This document shows, piece by piece, positions 10,757 through 22,710 of a stretch of DNA of 64,000 nt. This DNA comes from Ehretia macrophylla (lineage: Eukaryota; Streptophyta; Magnoliopsida; Boraginales; Ehretiaceae). Location: positions 31,444,853 through 31,508,852 of the forward strand of contig CM075773.1 of assembly GCA_037974665.1 (NCBI GenBank), given 5' to 3'. The notes beneath the pieces were generated by a model, which saw only the letters and a list, made by a program, of their open reading frames with translations, was not told the DNA's origin and made no database searches. The translations under genes were made by a program, and so were the position numbers. Every line of letters starts with the position of its first letter. The first letter of the stretch is position 1.

Positions 10757-13700
10757 TGTGAGGCCCGACCTCGATTTGCGTGCGATACCTCATTTTGTGT
10801 GCCCTAACCTAGATTTGCGTTCCTTGACCTAGGTTTAAGAGTCATGTTTCGTTTTGTGTGCCTTGCATTGAATTACGTACATTCATTTAGGGTTGCGTGC
10901 ATTTACTTGAAAAAATATGCATTCGTCTTGTAGTTCGTGCCTTACCTCGTAGTGTGTGCCCTAAACCTAGGAAAGCGTGCCCACACGCTAATCATGAAAG
11001 CATCTTACATGAAGCAGTAGATCATTAATTAATCCTACAAACTCCACTAACTAATATTAAAATGCTAATTCAACTCACTAGAAGACCAAATTGCACCAAA
11101 AGCTAAACATTCTTATTCTTTATTCTTTATTCTTTATTCTTTTTGTATATTCCAAGCACATGCAATAAAATAAGATCAACCAAGAAAAAAATTCAGAATT
11201 TTCCACTAGCTTGGCCGACCACGTGGAGCATTTGTGCTTGCTTTGTATAATTCAAAATTAAACTTAGACAACCTATGACACAAAGCATAAAAAAATGACT
11301 CAAAACCCTACCCAATGCACCAAAATCTCAACACACTCAATTGCCCATGCTAAGGTGATTCAAATTATGCTCTTGAAGACACAAAATCTGAAATTTAGAA
11401 GCTCAAGGCTGACACATGCACACAAAAGCATTAAACTCTTCAAAGCATCTCATTTTTCTTTCTCTCATTCACTCTCTCATTTCCTCTCTCTCTCTCGGCC
11501 TTGGCTGCAATTATAGACTCCATAACTTAAGCTCATCATCCTAAGGTTCATCAAGTCATTCAAGCCACTAAGGAACTCGACCAAGCAAAGCTAGGGGCAA
11601 AGAAACACGCATGCAAGCTCTTAGAACACTCATTCGGCCCTTAGGTATGTTTGATAGCTCCTATTTCATTTTCTTATGTTCTAGCCACTTGCACATACTA
11701 AGAACATGATTACTAAGCTAGGAATTAGAGAATCTCAAGTTATCTCTCGGCCAAGCAAGGAGAAAAGTTGACCTTGTGCATCATCAAGAGCTTTGTGCAT
11801 CTTCATTTTTGTCTTGCTAAGGTGAGGGCTAAAACTCCTTTGAAAAGCTTTCAAAAACTACATGCATGCCTTTAAATGTCTATTTTTACGTCTGTACTTG
11901 TGATATATGTGTGTACATGAGCTTTGGTAAACATGCAAGGCAAGATATTTGGCTAGAATGTGAAGATAAGTGAAATCGCGTAAATGACAGCCTTTTGACT
12001 TGTTGGAACGAAGTGAATTTTACCAAGTAAATGATGTTGAAAATGCGTACAAATTGGTAGGTGACTAGTTTGGCCTGTTCTGAGAATTTTTCATACAAAT
12101 AGGCTAAAGCCAATTTTGACTCTAAAGTCCCCAAAATGGCGAAACATCAAAAGGTATCCAAATCTGGAGAATCTGAAAAAATGAAGCAGGTTTTGGCAGA
12201 TTCACTGTCCTTGTAGAACGAACTAGTTCTTACTTAGTAAATGAGATCCAAAATCCATGAAATTTGGAATTTCTCTGTATTTTTCAGTTCTGGACATTTT
12301 AGACAGAAATAGACTAAGGCTAAATCCGACCCTAAGGTCCTCAAAAACGACAAGAATTGAAATGTGTACAAATCTGGCCAGTTTTGCGTAGTCTCACGGT
12401 TTTGGCTATAACTCTTGACCCCGAACTCCAAATGATACGAGGTTTGTTTCTGGATTTAGTTCAATCCTTAAGCTTTAATTTGACATTTTGTTCACTAGAA
12501 TTGGAGATTTTTTTCTTGTCTCAATGATTGTGAGAAAATAAACCATTGCAGTGAGGTTTTCATCTAGTGACATGCTTTGAAAATTCTTGTAACTTCTGTT
12601 GTTGTATTAAGTGCTTGGGATTGTGTCGCTTGGATGTTGTGTGGACTGTTTTGAATGCTTTAGGGTGTTTTAATTAATTGATGCATGGTTTGAGTTTAAT
12701 TACGTGTCAACTTGGGGCTTACTCGCACGGGTGAGCATGAATTGAAACCCTAGTGACTAGGAAAATTTGCTAAGTGTTGATCCTATGGATATCGTGTTTA
12801 ATTATGTGATTAGTAGGCTACCCGTAATTGCCCTTATAGCCCTAAATGTGATTCCGATGATTACATGTTGACAAGTAGACCTTTTTTGCACCTGGTCTCA
12901 CGTAGACGTCGTTACATGTTGTATAATCTTATTATTTGACTGTGTCAACCCCGAAATAAGTTACATGACTTGATTCACTTGTATTACATGGCTGTCCTTT
13001 TAATATTCATATAACTCCATGCGTTTTACAAGTGAAATTACCTATCATAGCATGCCTTGCGTGTTTACTTGTCAACGTGCGATCTTATAACTGCTCGGAG
13101 GCAACCTACTTTGTTGTCCTCCTAATGTGATATGTTAAATGTTATAAATGTGCATTGTATACAAGGTTGCAACCTTTCATTGTGGCATGGCAGCATTTCA
13201 CGCACACCGAGCGGTATCGGGCTTGCCGGTGCTACCGTGACTACCATGGTCCAATTCTCTCTCTCGCTTGGCATTCCACCCTTGGAGGGTTGGGTCGTAA
13301 ATTTTCGGAGTACATCCGGATTACACCCAAATAGGAGCGATAAGTGGATTACTGAAGTCGGTCGTAACAATCTTATCGAAATCGATATTGAGAGCAAATG
13401 CTCACCGTATCCTTGAAAGATTGGTAATTGTATCTATTGCTCAATTTGATTCTTATACTTGCGTACTTTATTACTTGTAATATGTGACATGTTTTCAAAA
13501 AAAGGGGGTTTTTCATAAGTTAACCGGAAAAAGAGTTTCAAAACGTATTTCTCGTTCCCTCTCGTTGAGTTCATAAGGACTCACCCTCTTTTATCATCTC
13601 AGGTGAAGGAGACCAGGAACAAGTACCCGAGGACAACGTGCCTATTGATGACTCCTTGGAATGATTACTTGTCCTACGTGCCTTACTTGACTATGGCCAT

Positions 13701-14293
13701 TTTGTGAATGATATATTACTTGAAGACTATTTCTTATGTTGCTTGTTGTTGTATTGTAAATGACCCCCGTTGTAATTTGGGGTCAAATTTTGGTTTGTAC
13801 TGAACATAACCATATAGACACGCTTATGGTCGTTTTTGCTATCGCTACTGGTTAGTATCTATCGCAGGCTTATGAAGTATCAGGTAAAGGATTAAGTAAA
13901 ATGAATCTATCCAATCTTAAGCAGGTACTCATTTGTAGTCTAAGATCAACAGGTACTTTTGTAACAAGGATTAACAAATAAACGAGACATAGTATCATGC
14001 TAGGTTGTTAGTCAAACAAGGCTTCGAGATAACTAGTAGGCACCCCGATTGGTAATAAATATTAATCTTTGTTGGAAATGAATTTGAGGTTGAAAGTTTT
14101 AAGGCGTCTAGAGAATTAGGTCAAACTAAAGAGCCCAATTACAGCCGTTATGCTGCCAGTTTTCCAAAGAATTTGTGAAAATAAGGCTAAACGTTAAGTG
14201 TTAAACCTTCATGAATGATTAAGTACGTGAAATGACTTGAATGTTTAGATCACTCCCTAGTCTAACCGCAATAGGTCGGGTTGGGGCGTGACA
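10757..14293 (+). repeat. LTR 2, shared between copies 1 and 2 (subfamily A)
   Basis: This is a 3,537-bp LTR with TGTGAGGCCC...GTGACA ends. It follows the purine tract of copy 1 and precedes the primer-binding site of copy 2, so one LTR serves both internal regions, the signature of a recombination-derived tandem. It carries the same internal duplication and CT tract as LTR 1. Confidence 0.93.
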
Positions 14294-14304
14294 CCCTAGA
14301 GAAA

Positions 14305-14320
14305 TGGTATCAGAGCCAGG
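14305..14320 (+). other. Primer-binding site, copy 2 (tRNA-Met type)
   Basis: TGGTATCAGAGCCAGG lies 11 bases after LTR 2. It is a longer match to the initiator tRNA-Met 3' end than the site in copy 1. Confidence 0.92.
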
Positions 14321-14571
14321 TTTGCTTAAGCCAGGTTTAACTCTCGGACCATGGGTAGAAGCCCTAAGATTATCGGGATGACTTGTTTATGTATGTTATT
14401 GTGTGACAATATCAATTGTGCCTTCTCTGTTTCTATGTGCTTATGTGATTAACATGTCTTAACTGTTTCAAGAATTGTGTGTCTATATAAAATTGTATGT
14501 TGCATGCCTTATACATTAAATTCTTGTTTGTCGTATTCCAATAAATTATGCATAATAATCTATGCCTATAG

Positions 14572-17500
14572 ATGGCTGGCCCTAGTACCCGCAATACTAA
14601 TAGGAGTGGTGAGCCCCAAGAGACTGGAGATGCTCATCAAACTAATCCCGGCATAGCTATGTTTAATATGATGGCGAATGCTATGGATCGCGTGTCATGA
14701 GTGATGGAACGTCAAGATGCACGTGAAGCAAACAACTACAACAATAACAGGAATGGTGGTAACCATGGGAGAAACAACATAATACGGGAGTTCCTTGACT
14801 TTCACCAGTCCAAATTCTTCGAGGAAGCTGATGATGAAAAGGCAGAGGCTTGGCTGTCTGAGATTGAAAGGATTTTCAGGCCACTTGATTATACCGACGA
14901 GGAAAAGGTTGAGTTTGCTGTGTTTTTGTTGCATGGGGATGCTGAGCATTGGTGGCACACTGTGGAGGCACTTTGGGAAACTGATCATACACCTCGCTTG
15001 TGGGGTAATTTCATTAAGGCATTCAAGGAGAAATACGTACCTGTAGTTTCTAGGCAGAGGCGAATTGAGGAATTCATGCACTTGAACCAGGGTAACATGA
15101 TGGTGGCCCAATATGAGGCTCGTTTTGATCGACTGTCCCGCGATGCTCAATTCATGGACAGTACCCCTGAGGCGAAGATGTGGAAATTTACGAATGGATT
15201 GAGGCTAGAAATTCTAGACCAGTTGGCTTCGCATGACTTTACTACCTATTCTGCTCTCCTTGCGGCTGTCTCCCGAGTTGAGAAGAGGAAACTTGATAGA
15301 GCCGGTTCGAGCCAGCCGAACAAGAAACCATATCAGCCTCCAGGACAACAGAGAAAATTCCAAACTCAGAGTCGCAGTCAAGACTAGAGCCAGAACAGAC
15401 CAGTCAATAACCGTGTCCCGACTAAAGCACCATCAGCCTCTTCCACCCGTTGATCCATAGGTAGTTCACCTACTACTTAGACTGTCACCTGTTCTTACTG
15501 TAATAGGAAGGGTCACACCGAGGCCCAGTGTTGGAGGAAATCGGGACGATGTGTAGGGTGTGGCAGCGATCAATACCAGGTCAAGGATTGTCCTAAATGG
15601 CACGGGGGACAAAATCAGATTAAACCAGCTGGAAGAGGCAAGACTCCAGTTCCTAAAGTTCAGGCCCGAGTGTATGCTATTGAATGCGAGGAGCTTCCTG
15701 AGGAGACCGCTATTGTTGAAGGTACATTCTTGATACTTAATCACCTTGTTAGGGTGCTAATTGATCCAGGTGCTACTCATTCATTTATTACTCCCTTATG
15801 TATACAACGTGTAAAACTATGAGTTGTATGTTTGCCTTACGAAGTAGAAGTTGGTACTCCAATGGGTTCTAAACTTGTTACTCGCTCAGTTTGTAAAGCA
15901 TATAAAATCCAAATTAAAGATAGGGAATTCTCAACCAATCTTATTGTATTACCCTTTCGAGACTATGAAGTCATTTTAGGGATGGACTGGTTGGCAAAGC
16001 ATCATGCCCAACTAGATTACCGAACGAAGATTGTAACATTCCAGATACCTGGTCAACCAATATTGGAGGAAATGGGTCGAAGAGACTTCACTGGGAGTTC
16101 CATCATTTCATCTACGAAAGCAGAGAAGTCCTTGAGAAAAGAATGTAGTGGATACTTAGCTTACCTCATCAACAAGCCGTCGGACAAAGCTAAGTTGGAG
16201 GAGATGCCAGTGATTAAAGATTATGCAGATGTGGTTTTAGAAAAATTGCCCGGTTTACCCCCAAATCGGGAGATCGAGTTCATTATAGAATTACTGCCTG
16301 GCACCCAGCCGATATCTAAATCTCCCTATCGTATGGCACCAGCCGAGCTACAAGAACCGAAGGACCAATTGCAAGGATTGTTGAAGAAGGGGTTTGTTCA
16401 ACCCAGTTCTTCTCTGTGGGAAGCGCCAGTCCTATTTGTAAAGAAGAAAGAGGGAACGTTGAGGGTATGCATCGACTACGGAGGATTGAACCAAGTGATT
16501 GTCAAGAATAAATACCAACTTTCACTGATCGACGAGTTGTTTGATCAACTTCAGGGAGCCAAAGTGTATTCAAAGCTCGACTTGAGGCAAGGGTACTATC
16601 AGTTGCGGATCAGAAAGGAGGACGTGCCTAAAACGACTTTTAGGATGAGATATTGGCATTATGAATATATGGTGAAGCCATTTGGGCTAACTAACGCCCC
16701 TACAGCTTTTTTGGACTTGATGCACAGGGTGTGACAACCCTACTTGGACCAATTTGTGGTGATCTTTATTGATGATATTTTGGTATACTCGAAATCCGAG
16801 GCTGAGCATGAACAACATCTGCAATTGGTATTGCAGAAACTCCGAGAGCATCAATTGTATGCAAAGTTTAGCAAATACGAATTTTGGTTGCGGCAGATTG
16901 CATTCTTGGGCACATTATATCCCAAGAGGGAATAGCAGTGGATCAAGCAAAGATAGAAGCGGTGATATCTTGGAAGAAGCCGGAAAACGTTACAGAAGTT
17001 CGGAGTTTTCTTGGTCTAGCTGGTTATTATCGGAGGTTCATGAAGGATTTCTCAAAGATTGCAGGACCGCTTACAAAGCTCACTCAAAAGAAAACAAAGT
17101 TTGTATGGGATGACAAGTGTGAGAACAGCTTCAAAGAATTGAAGAAAAGATTGACTACCGCACCTGTTCTTCTGTTGCCTGAAGGGAGTCAAGGCTTTGT
17201 AATCTATAGCGATGCTTCAAAGGAAGGACTGGGTTGTGTGTTGATGCAAAATGGTAGAGTGATTGTGTATGCCTCTAGAAAACCGAAACCGTATGAATTG
17301 AACGAGCCGACGCATGATTTGGAGTTAGTGGCTATTGTGTTTGCACTCAAGAAATGGAGGCACTATCTATGGGGTAACAAGTTCGAGGTGTTTAATGATC
17401 ACAAGAGCTTGAAATACTTGTTCTCACAAAAAGAGTTGAACATGAGGCAAAGACGGTGGATGGAGCTTTTGGATGATTATAACTGCACAATCAATTATGT

Positions 17501-19083
17501 TTCCAATAAAGCAAATGTAGTTGTAGATGCCTTAAGTCAGAAGGCAAGCATGGCAAAGTTAGAAGTTAAGGTGCAGGAGTTGTTAGAGGAAGCATTTTTG
17601 TCGAAACCACAATTGACTTAAAAAGGGTTACTATTTGCCACTACACAAGTTCAATCGACCTTATTGTCTAAATTGCGAGAGGCTCAACAGAAGGACCAAC
17701 AGTTTCAGAAGATTAAAGAAAGCAACATAGATTTCAAGTTTCATGATTATGGTGTTTGGAGGTTTAGGAATTGAATTTGTGTTCCTAATGAGCCAGAGTT
17801 GAAAAAGAAGATTCTTGAAGAAGCCTATAATTCAAGATACACTATTCACCTTGGCGGAACAAAGTTGTACCGGGATTTGAAGCAACACTATTGGTGGAGT
17901 AACATGAAAAGAGAGATCGCAGAGTTTGTGGCACGATGTTTGACTTGCCAGAAAGTCAAAGCAGAACATCAACGACCAGCAGGTTTACTTCAGCCGTTGG
18001 AGATTCCTCAATGGAAATGGGAACATATAACTATGGACTTTGTCATGGACCTGCCCAGGTCACAAAAGGGTCATGACGCCGTTTGGGTCATACTGGATAG
18101 ATTGACCAAGTCAGCGCACTTCTTATCGATGAACAAGGAGGCTAGTCCTGAGAAATTGGGAGATATATATGTGGCAGATATTTTAAGATTGCACGGGATG
18201 CCTGTGAGTATTGTATCGGATAGGGATCCTCATTTTACTTCCTGATTTTGGAAGAGATTGCAAGAAGCTTTACGAACGAAGTTGAGTTTCAGCACGACTT
18301 ATCACCCTCAGACTGATGGACAATCTGAGAGAACTATTCAGATTCTGGAGGATATGCTGAGGGCGTGTGTTTTAGACTTCGGAAAAGGTTGGGAGAAATA
18401 TTTGTCCCTAGCGGAGTTCGCTTATAATAACAGTTATCAGGCTACTATCGGGATGGCCCCATTTGAGGCATTGTATGGACGTAAGTGTCGATCCCCAATT
18501 TACTGGGATAAAGTAGGTGAGACGAAGACTTTTGACCCTACCTTCTACCTGAACCTATGAAGACTGTTGATAATGTCCATCTCATCCAGAAACGAATGCT
18601 TACTGCCCAAAGCAGGCAGAAAAATTATGCAGACCAACGGAGACGAGTCTAGAGATTGAGGTCGGCGACAAGGTATTCTTGAAGATATCACCTCGGAGGG
18701 GACTGATTAAACATGGCAAGGGTGGAAAGTTGAGCCCGAGGTTTAAAGGACCGTTTGAAATAATTGAGAAGGTTGACAAATTGGCGTATCGCCTGGAACT
18801 ACCCCAAAACCTCTCCAATATTCACGACGTCTTTTGTGTTTCAATGCTGCAGAAGTATCAACCTTATCCATCGCATATCTTGGAGCCAGAGCCGTTGCAG
18901 CTTCAGGAGAACTTGTCTTATGAAGAGAAGCCAATTTGGATTCTAGATCAGCAAGATTGGGAGTTGCGCAACAAAACTATACCGATGGTGAAAGTGTTGT
19001 GGGATCATCATGGAGTTGAAGAAGCAACGTGGGAAAGGCGAGGCCAGATGGAGCAACAGTATGCAACATTATTTCAAAGGTAA
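14572..19083 (+). pseudogene. Gag-pol remains of chromovirus copy 2 (broken, fuller)
   Basis: This is the more complete internal region. Gag begins at an ATG at 14572 (MAGPSTRN), after a leader of about 280 bases. The gag core domain is about 14790-15300 (WLSEIERIF, FKEKYVP), zinc knuckles about 15486-15600 and protease about 15750-15820. Reverse transcriptase is about 16320-16960 ([10 protein letters not shown]), RNase H about 17190-17540 and integrase about 17800-18560. A chromodomain-like end lies about 18930-19080 (KVLWDHHGVEEATWERR). It is interrupted several times (order of half a dozen or more), so it is a fossil. The chromodomain-like tail is the basis for calling it a Tekay/Del-type chromovirus, whose tail is thought to target heterochromatin. 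That fits its location in satellite DNA. Confidence 0.9.
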
Positions 19084-19110
19084 TATTGAATTTTGGAATG
19101 AAATTCTTTT

Positions 19111-19123
19111 AAGGAGGGGAGGA
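19111..19123 (+). other. Polypurine tract, copy 2
   Basis: AAGGAGGGGAGGA lies directly upstream of LTR 3 and is identical to the tract of copy 1. Confidence 0.88.
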
Positions 19124-22100
19124 TATGAGGCCCAATCTCGATTTGCGTGCGATACCTCGTTTCGTGTGCCCTAACCTAGATTTGCGTGCCTTGACCTATG
19201 TTTAAGAGTCGTGTTTTGTTTTGTGCACCTTGCATTGAATTACGTGCATTCATTTAGGATTGCGTGCATTTACTTAGAAAAATGTGCATTCGTCTCGTAG
19301 TTCGTGCCTTACCTCGTAATGCTTGCCCTAAACTTAGGAAAGTGTGCCCACACGTTAATCAAGAAAGCATCTTACATGAAGCACTAGATCATTAATTAAT
19401 CCTACAAACTCCACTAACTAATATTAAAATGCTAATTCAACTCACTAGAAGACGAAATTGCACCAAAAGCTAAACATTCTTATTCTTTATTCTTTATTCT
19501 TTTTGCATATTCCAAGCACATGCAATAAAATAAGCTCAACCAAGACAAAAGTTCAGAATTTTCCACTAGCTTGGCCGACCACATGGAGCATTTGTGCTTG
19601 CTTTGCATAATTCAAAATTAAACTTAGACAACCTATGACACTAAGCATAAAAAAATAACTCCAAACCCTACCTAATGCACCAAAATCTCGACACACTCAA
19701 TTGCCCATGCTAAGGTGATTCAAATTATGCTCTTGAAGACACAAAATATGAAATTTAGAAGCTCAAGGCCGGCACATGCCCACAAAAAGCATCAAACTCT
19801 TCAAAGCTTCCCATTTTTCTTTCTCTCATTCACTCTCTCATTTCCTCTCTCTCTCTCTCTCGGCCTTGGCTGCAATTATAGACTCCATAGCTTAAGCTCA
19901 TCATCTTAAGGTTCATCAAGTCATTCAAGCCACTAAGGAACTCGACCAAGCAAAGCTAGGAGCAAAGAAACATGCATGCAAGCTCTTAGAACACTCATGG
20001 CCCTTAGGTATGTTTGATAGCTCCTATTTCATTTTATTTTGTTCTAGCCACTTGCACATACTAAGAACATGGTTACTAAGCTAGGAATTTGAGAATCTCA
20101 AGTTATCTCTCGGCCAAGCAAGGAGAAAAGTCGACCTTGTGCATCATCAAGAGCTTTGTGCATGTTCATTTTTGTCTTGCTAAGGTGAGGGCTAAAACTC
20201 ATTTGAAAAGCTTTCAAAAACCACATGCATGCCTTTAAATGTCTATTTTTACCTCTGTACTTGTGATATATGTGTGTACATGAGCTTTGGTAAACATGCA
20301 TGGCAAGATATTTGGCTAGAATGTGAAGACACGTGAAATCGCGTAAATGACAGCGTTCTGCGTCGTTGGAGCGAAGTGAATTTGACCAGGTAAATGATGT
20401 TGAAAATGCGTGAAAAAGGTCATGAGTTTGGCCAGTTCTGAGAATTTTTCATAGAAATAGGCCAAAGCCAATTTTGACTCTAAGGTCCCCACAATGGTGA
20501 AACATTGAAAGGTGTCCAAATCTGGAGAATCTGGGAAAATGAAGCAGGTTTTGGCAGATTCACTGTACTTGTAGAACGAACCAGATTTAACTTAGTAAAT
20601 GATATCAAAAATGCATGAAATTTTTTATGTTGCTAGATGTTTCAGTTCTGGACATTTTTGTCAGAAATAGACTAAGGCTAAATATAATCCTAATGTCCTC
20701 AAAAATGACAAGTATTGAAACGTGTACAAATCTGGACAGTTTTGCGTAGTTTCACGGTTTTGGCTATAACTCTTGAACCCGAACTCCAAATGATGCGAGG
20801 TTTGTTTCTTGATTTAGTTCACTCCTTAAGATTTAATTTGAAATTTTGTTCACTAGAATTGGAGATTGTTTGCTTGTCTCAATGATTGCAATAAAACAGA
20901 CCATTGCAGTGAGGTTTTCATCTAGTGACATGCTTTGAATATTATTGTAACTTCTCTTGTTGTATTAAATGCTTGGGATTGTGGCACTTGGATGTTTTGT
21001 GGACTGTTTTGAATGTTTGAGGGTGTTTTAATTAATCGATGCATGGTTTGAGTTTAATTACGTGACAACTTCGGACTTAATCGCACGGGTGAGAATGAAT
21101 TGAAACCCTAGTGACTAGGAAAACTCGCTAAGTGTTGATCCTATGGATATCGTGTTTAATTATGTAATTAGTAGGCTGCCCGTAATTTCTCTTATAGCCC
21201 TAAATGTGATTCCGATTATTACATGTTGACAAGTAGACCTTTTTTGCACCCGGTCTCACGTAGACGTCGTTACATGTTGTATAATCTTATTATTTGACTG
21301 CGTGAACCCCGAAATAAGTTACATGACTTGATTCACTTGTATTACATGGCTGTCCGTTTAATATTCATATAACTTCATGCTTTTACAAGTGAAATTACCT
21401 GTCATAGCATGCCTTACGTGTTTACTTGTCAACGTGCGATCTTATAACTGCTCGGAGGCAACCTACTTTGTTGTCCTCCTAATTTCATATGTTAAATGTT
21501 ATAAATGTGCATTGCATACAAGGTTGCAACCTTTCATTGTGGCATGGTAGTATTTCACGCACGCCGAGTGGCATCGGGCTTGCCGGTGCTACCGTGACTA
21601 CCATGGTCCAATTCCCTCTCTCGCTTAACATTCCACCCTCGGAGGGTTGGGTCATAGATTTTTGGGGTACATCCGGAGTACACCTAAATGGGAGCGATAA
21701 GTGAATTATTGAAGTCGGCCACAACAATCATATCGAAATCGATATTGAAAGCAAATGCTCACCGTATCCTTGAAATGATTGGTAATTGTATCTATTGCTC
21801 AATTTGATTCTTATACTTGCGTACCTTATTACTTGTAATACGTGACATGTTTTCAAAAAAAAAGTGGTTTTCATAAGTTAACCAGAAAAAGAGTTTCATA
21901 ACGTATTTATCGTTCCCCCTCACTGAGTTCATAAGGACTCACCCTCTTTTATCATCTCAGGTGAAGGAGACCAGGAACAGGTATCCAAGGATAACGTGCC
22001 TATTGATGACTCCTTGGAATGATTGCTTGTCCTACGTGCCTTACTTGACTAATGCCATTTTGTGAACGATATGTTGCTTGAAGACTATTTCTTATGTTGC

Positions 22101-22651
22101 TTGCTGTTGTATTGTAAATGACCCCCGTTGTAATTTGGGGTCAAATTTTGGTTTGTACTAATCATAACCAGATAGACACGCTTATAGTCGTTTTTGCTAT
22201 CGCTACTGGTTAGTATCTATCGCAGGCTTATGAAGTATCAGCTAAAGGATTAAGTAAAATGAATCTATCCAATCTTAAACAGGTACTCATTGGTAGGCTA
22301 AGATCAACAGGTACTTTTGTAACAAGGATTAACAAACAAACGAGACATAGTATCATTCTAGGTTGTTAGTCAAACGAGGCTTCGAGATAACTAGTAGGCA
22401 CCCCGATTGGTGATAAATAATAATCTTAGTTGGAAATGAATTTGAGATTGAAAGTTTCGAGGCATTTAGAGAATTAGGTCAAACTAAAGAGCCCAATTAC
22501 AGCCGTTGTACTGCCAGTTTTTAAGAGAATTTGTGGAGTTTAGGCTAAACGTTAAGTGTTAAACCTTCATGAACAATTAAGTACGTGAAATGACTTAAAT
22601 GTTTAGATCACTCCCTAGTCTAACCTCAATAGGTCGGGTTGGGGCGTGACA
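19124..22651 (+). repeat. LTR 3 of the tandem complex (subfamily A)
   Basis: This is a 3,528-bp LTR starting TATGAGGCCC and ending GTGACA, collinear with LTRs 1 and 2. Unlike a normal 3' LTR it is followed by internal sequence with a primer-binding site, not by flanking DNA. Confidence 0.92.
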
Positions 22652-22710
22652 CCTTAGAAAAATGGTATCAGAGCTTAGATTGCTTAAGCTAGGTTTAACT
22701 CTCGGACCAT
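22652..22710 (+). mobile_element. Stub of a third internal region with primer-binding site
   Basis: After LTR 3 the sequence continues as in copies 1 and 2, with TGGTATCAGAGC at 22663-22674, for about 59 bases. It then switches directly to satellite at about 22711. Satellite phase does not resume where it was left at 3609, and no target duplication is visible. The complex therefore lost its right part, probably by recombination at a short match around CGGA/ATCGTA. Confidence 0.88.

Larger units (their letters stand above)
3610..22710 (+). mobile_element. Tandem Ty3/gypsy chromovirus complex (LTR-int-LTR-int-LTR-stub)
   Basis: Three LTRs of about 3.53 kb, all in forward orientation, alternate with two internal regions, and a third primer-binding site follows the last LTR. 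Each LTR begins TGTGAGGCCC (or a one-base variant) and ends GTGACA. Each internal region opens with a Met-tRNA-type primer-binding site and closes with a purine tract. Domain order is gag, protease, RT, RNase H, integrase, then a C-terminal chromodomain-like segment ending in an EEATWERR motif. That order, the tRNA-Met primer and the long LTRs suit the Tekay/Del clade of plant chromoviruses. Such tandem structures arise by LTR-LTR recombination between copies. Both internal regions are broken. The complex is probably a few million years old, judged only from visible LTR divergence. Confidence 0.9.
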
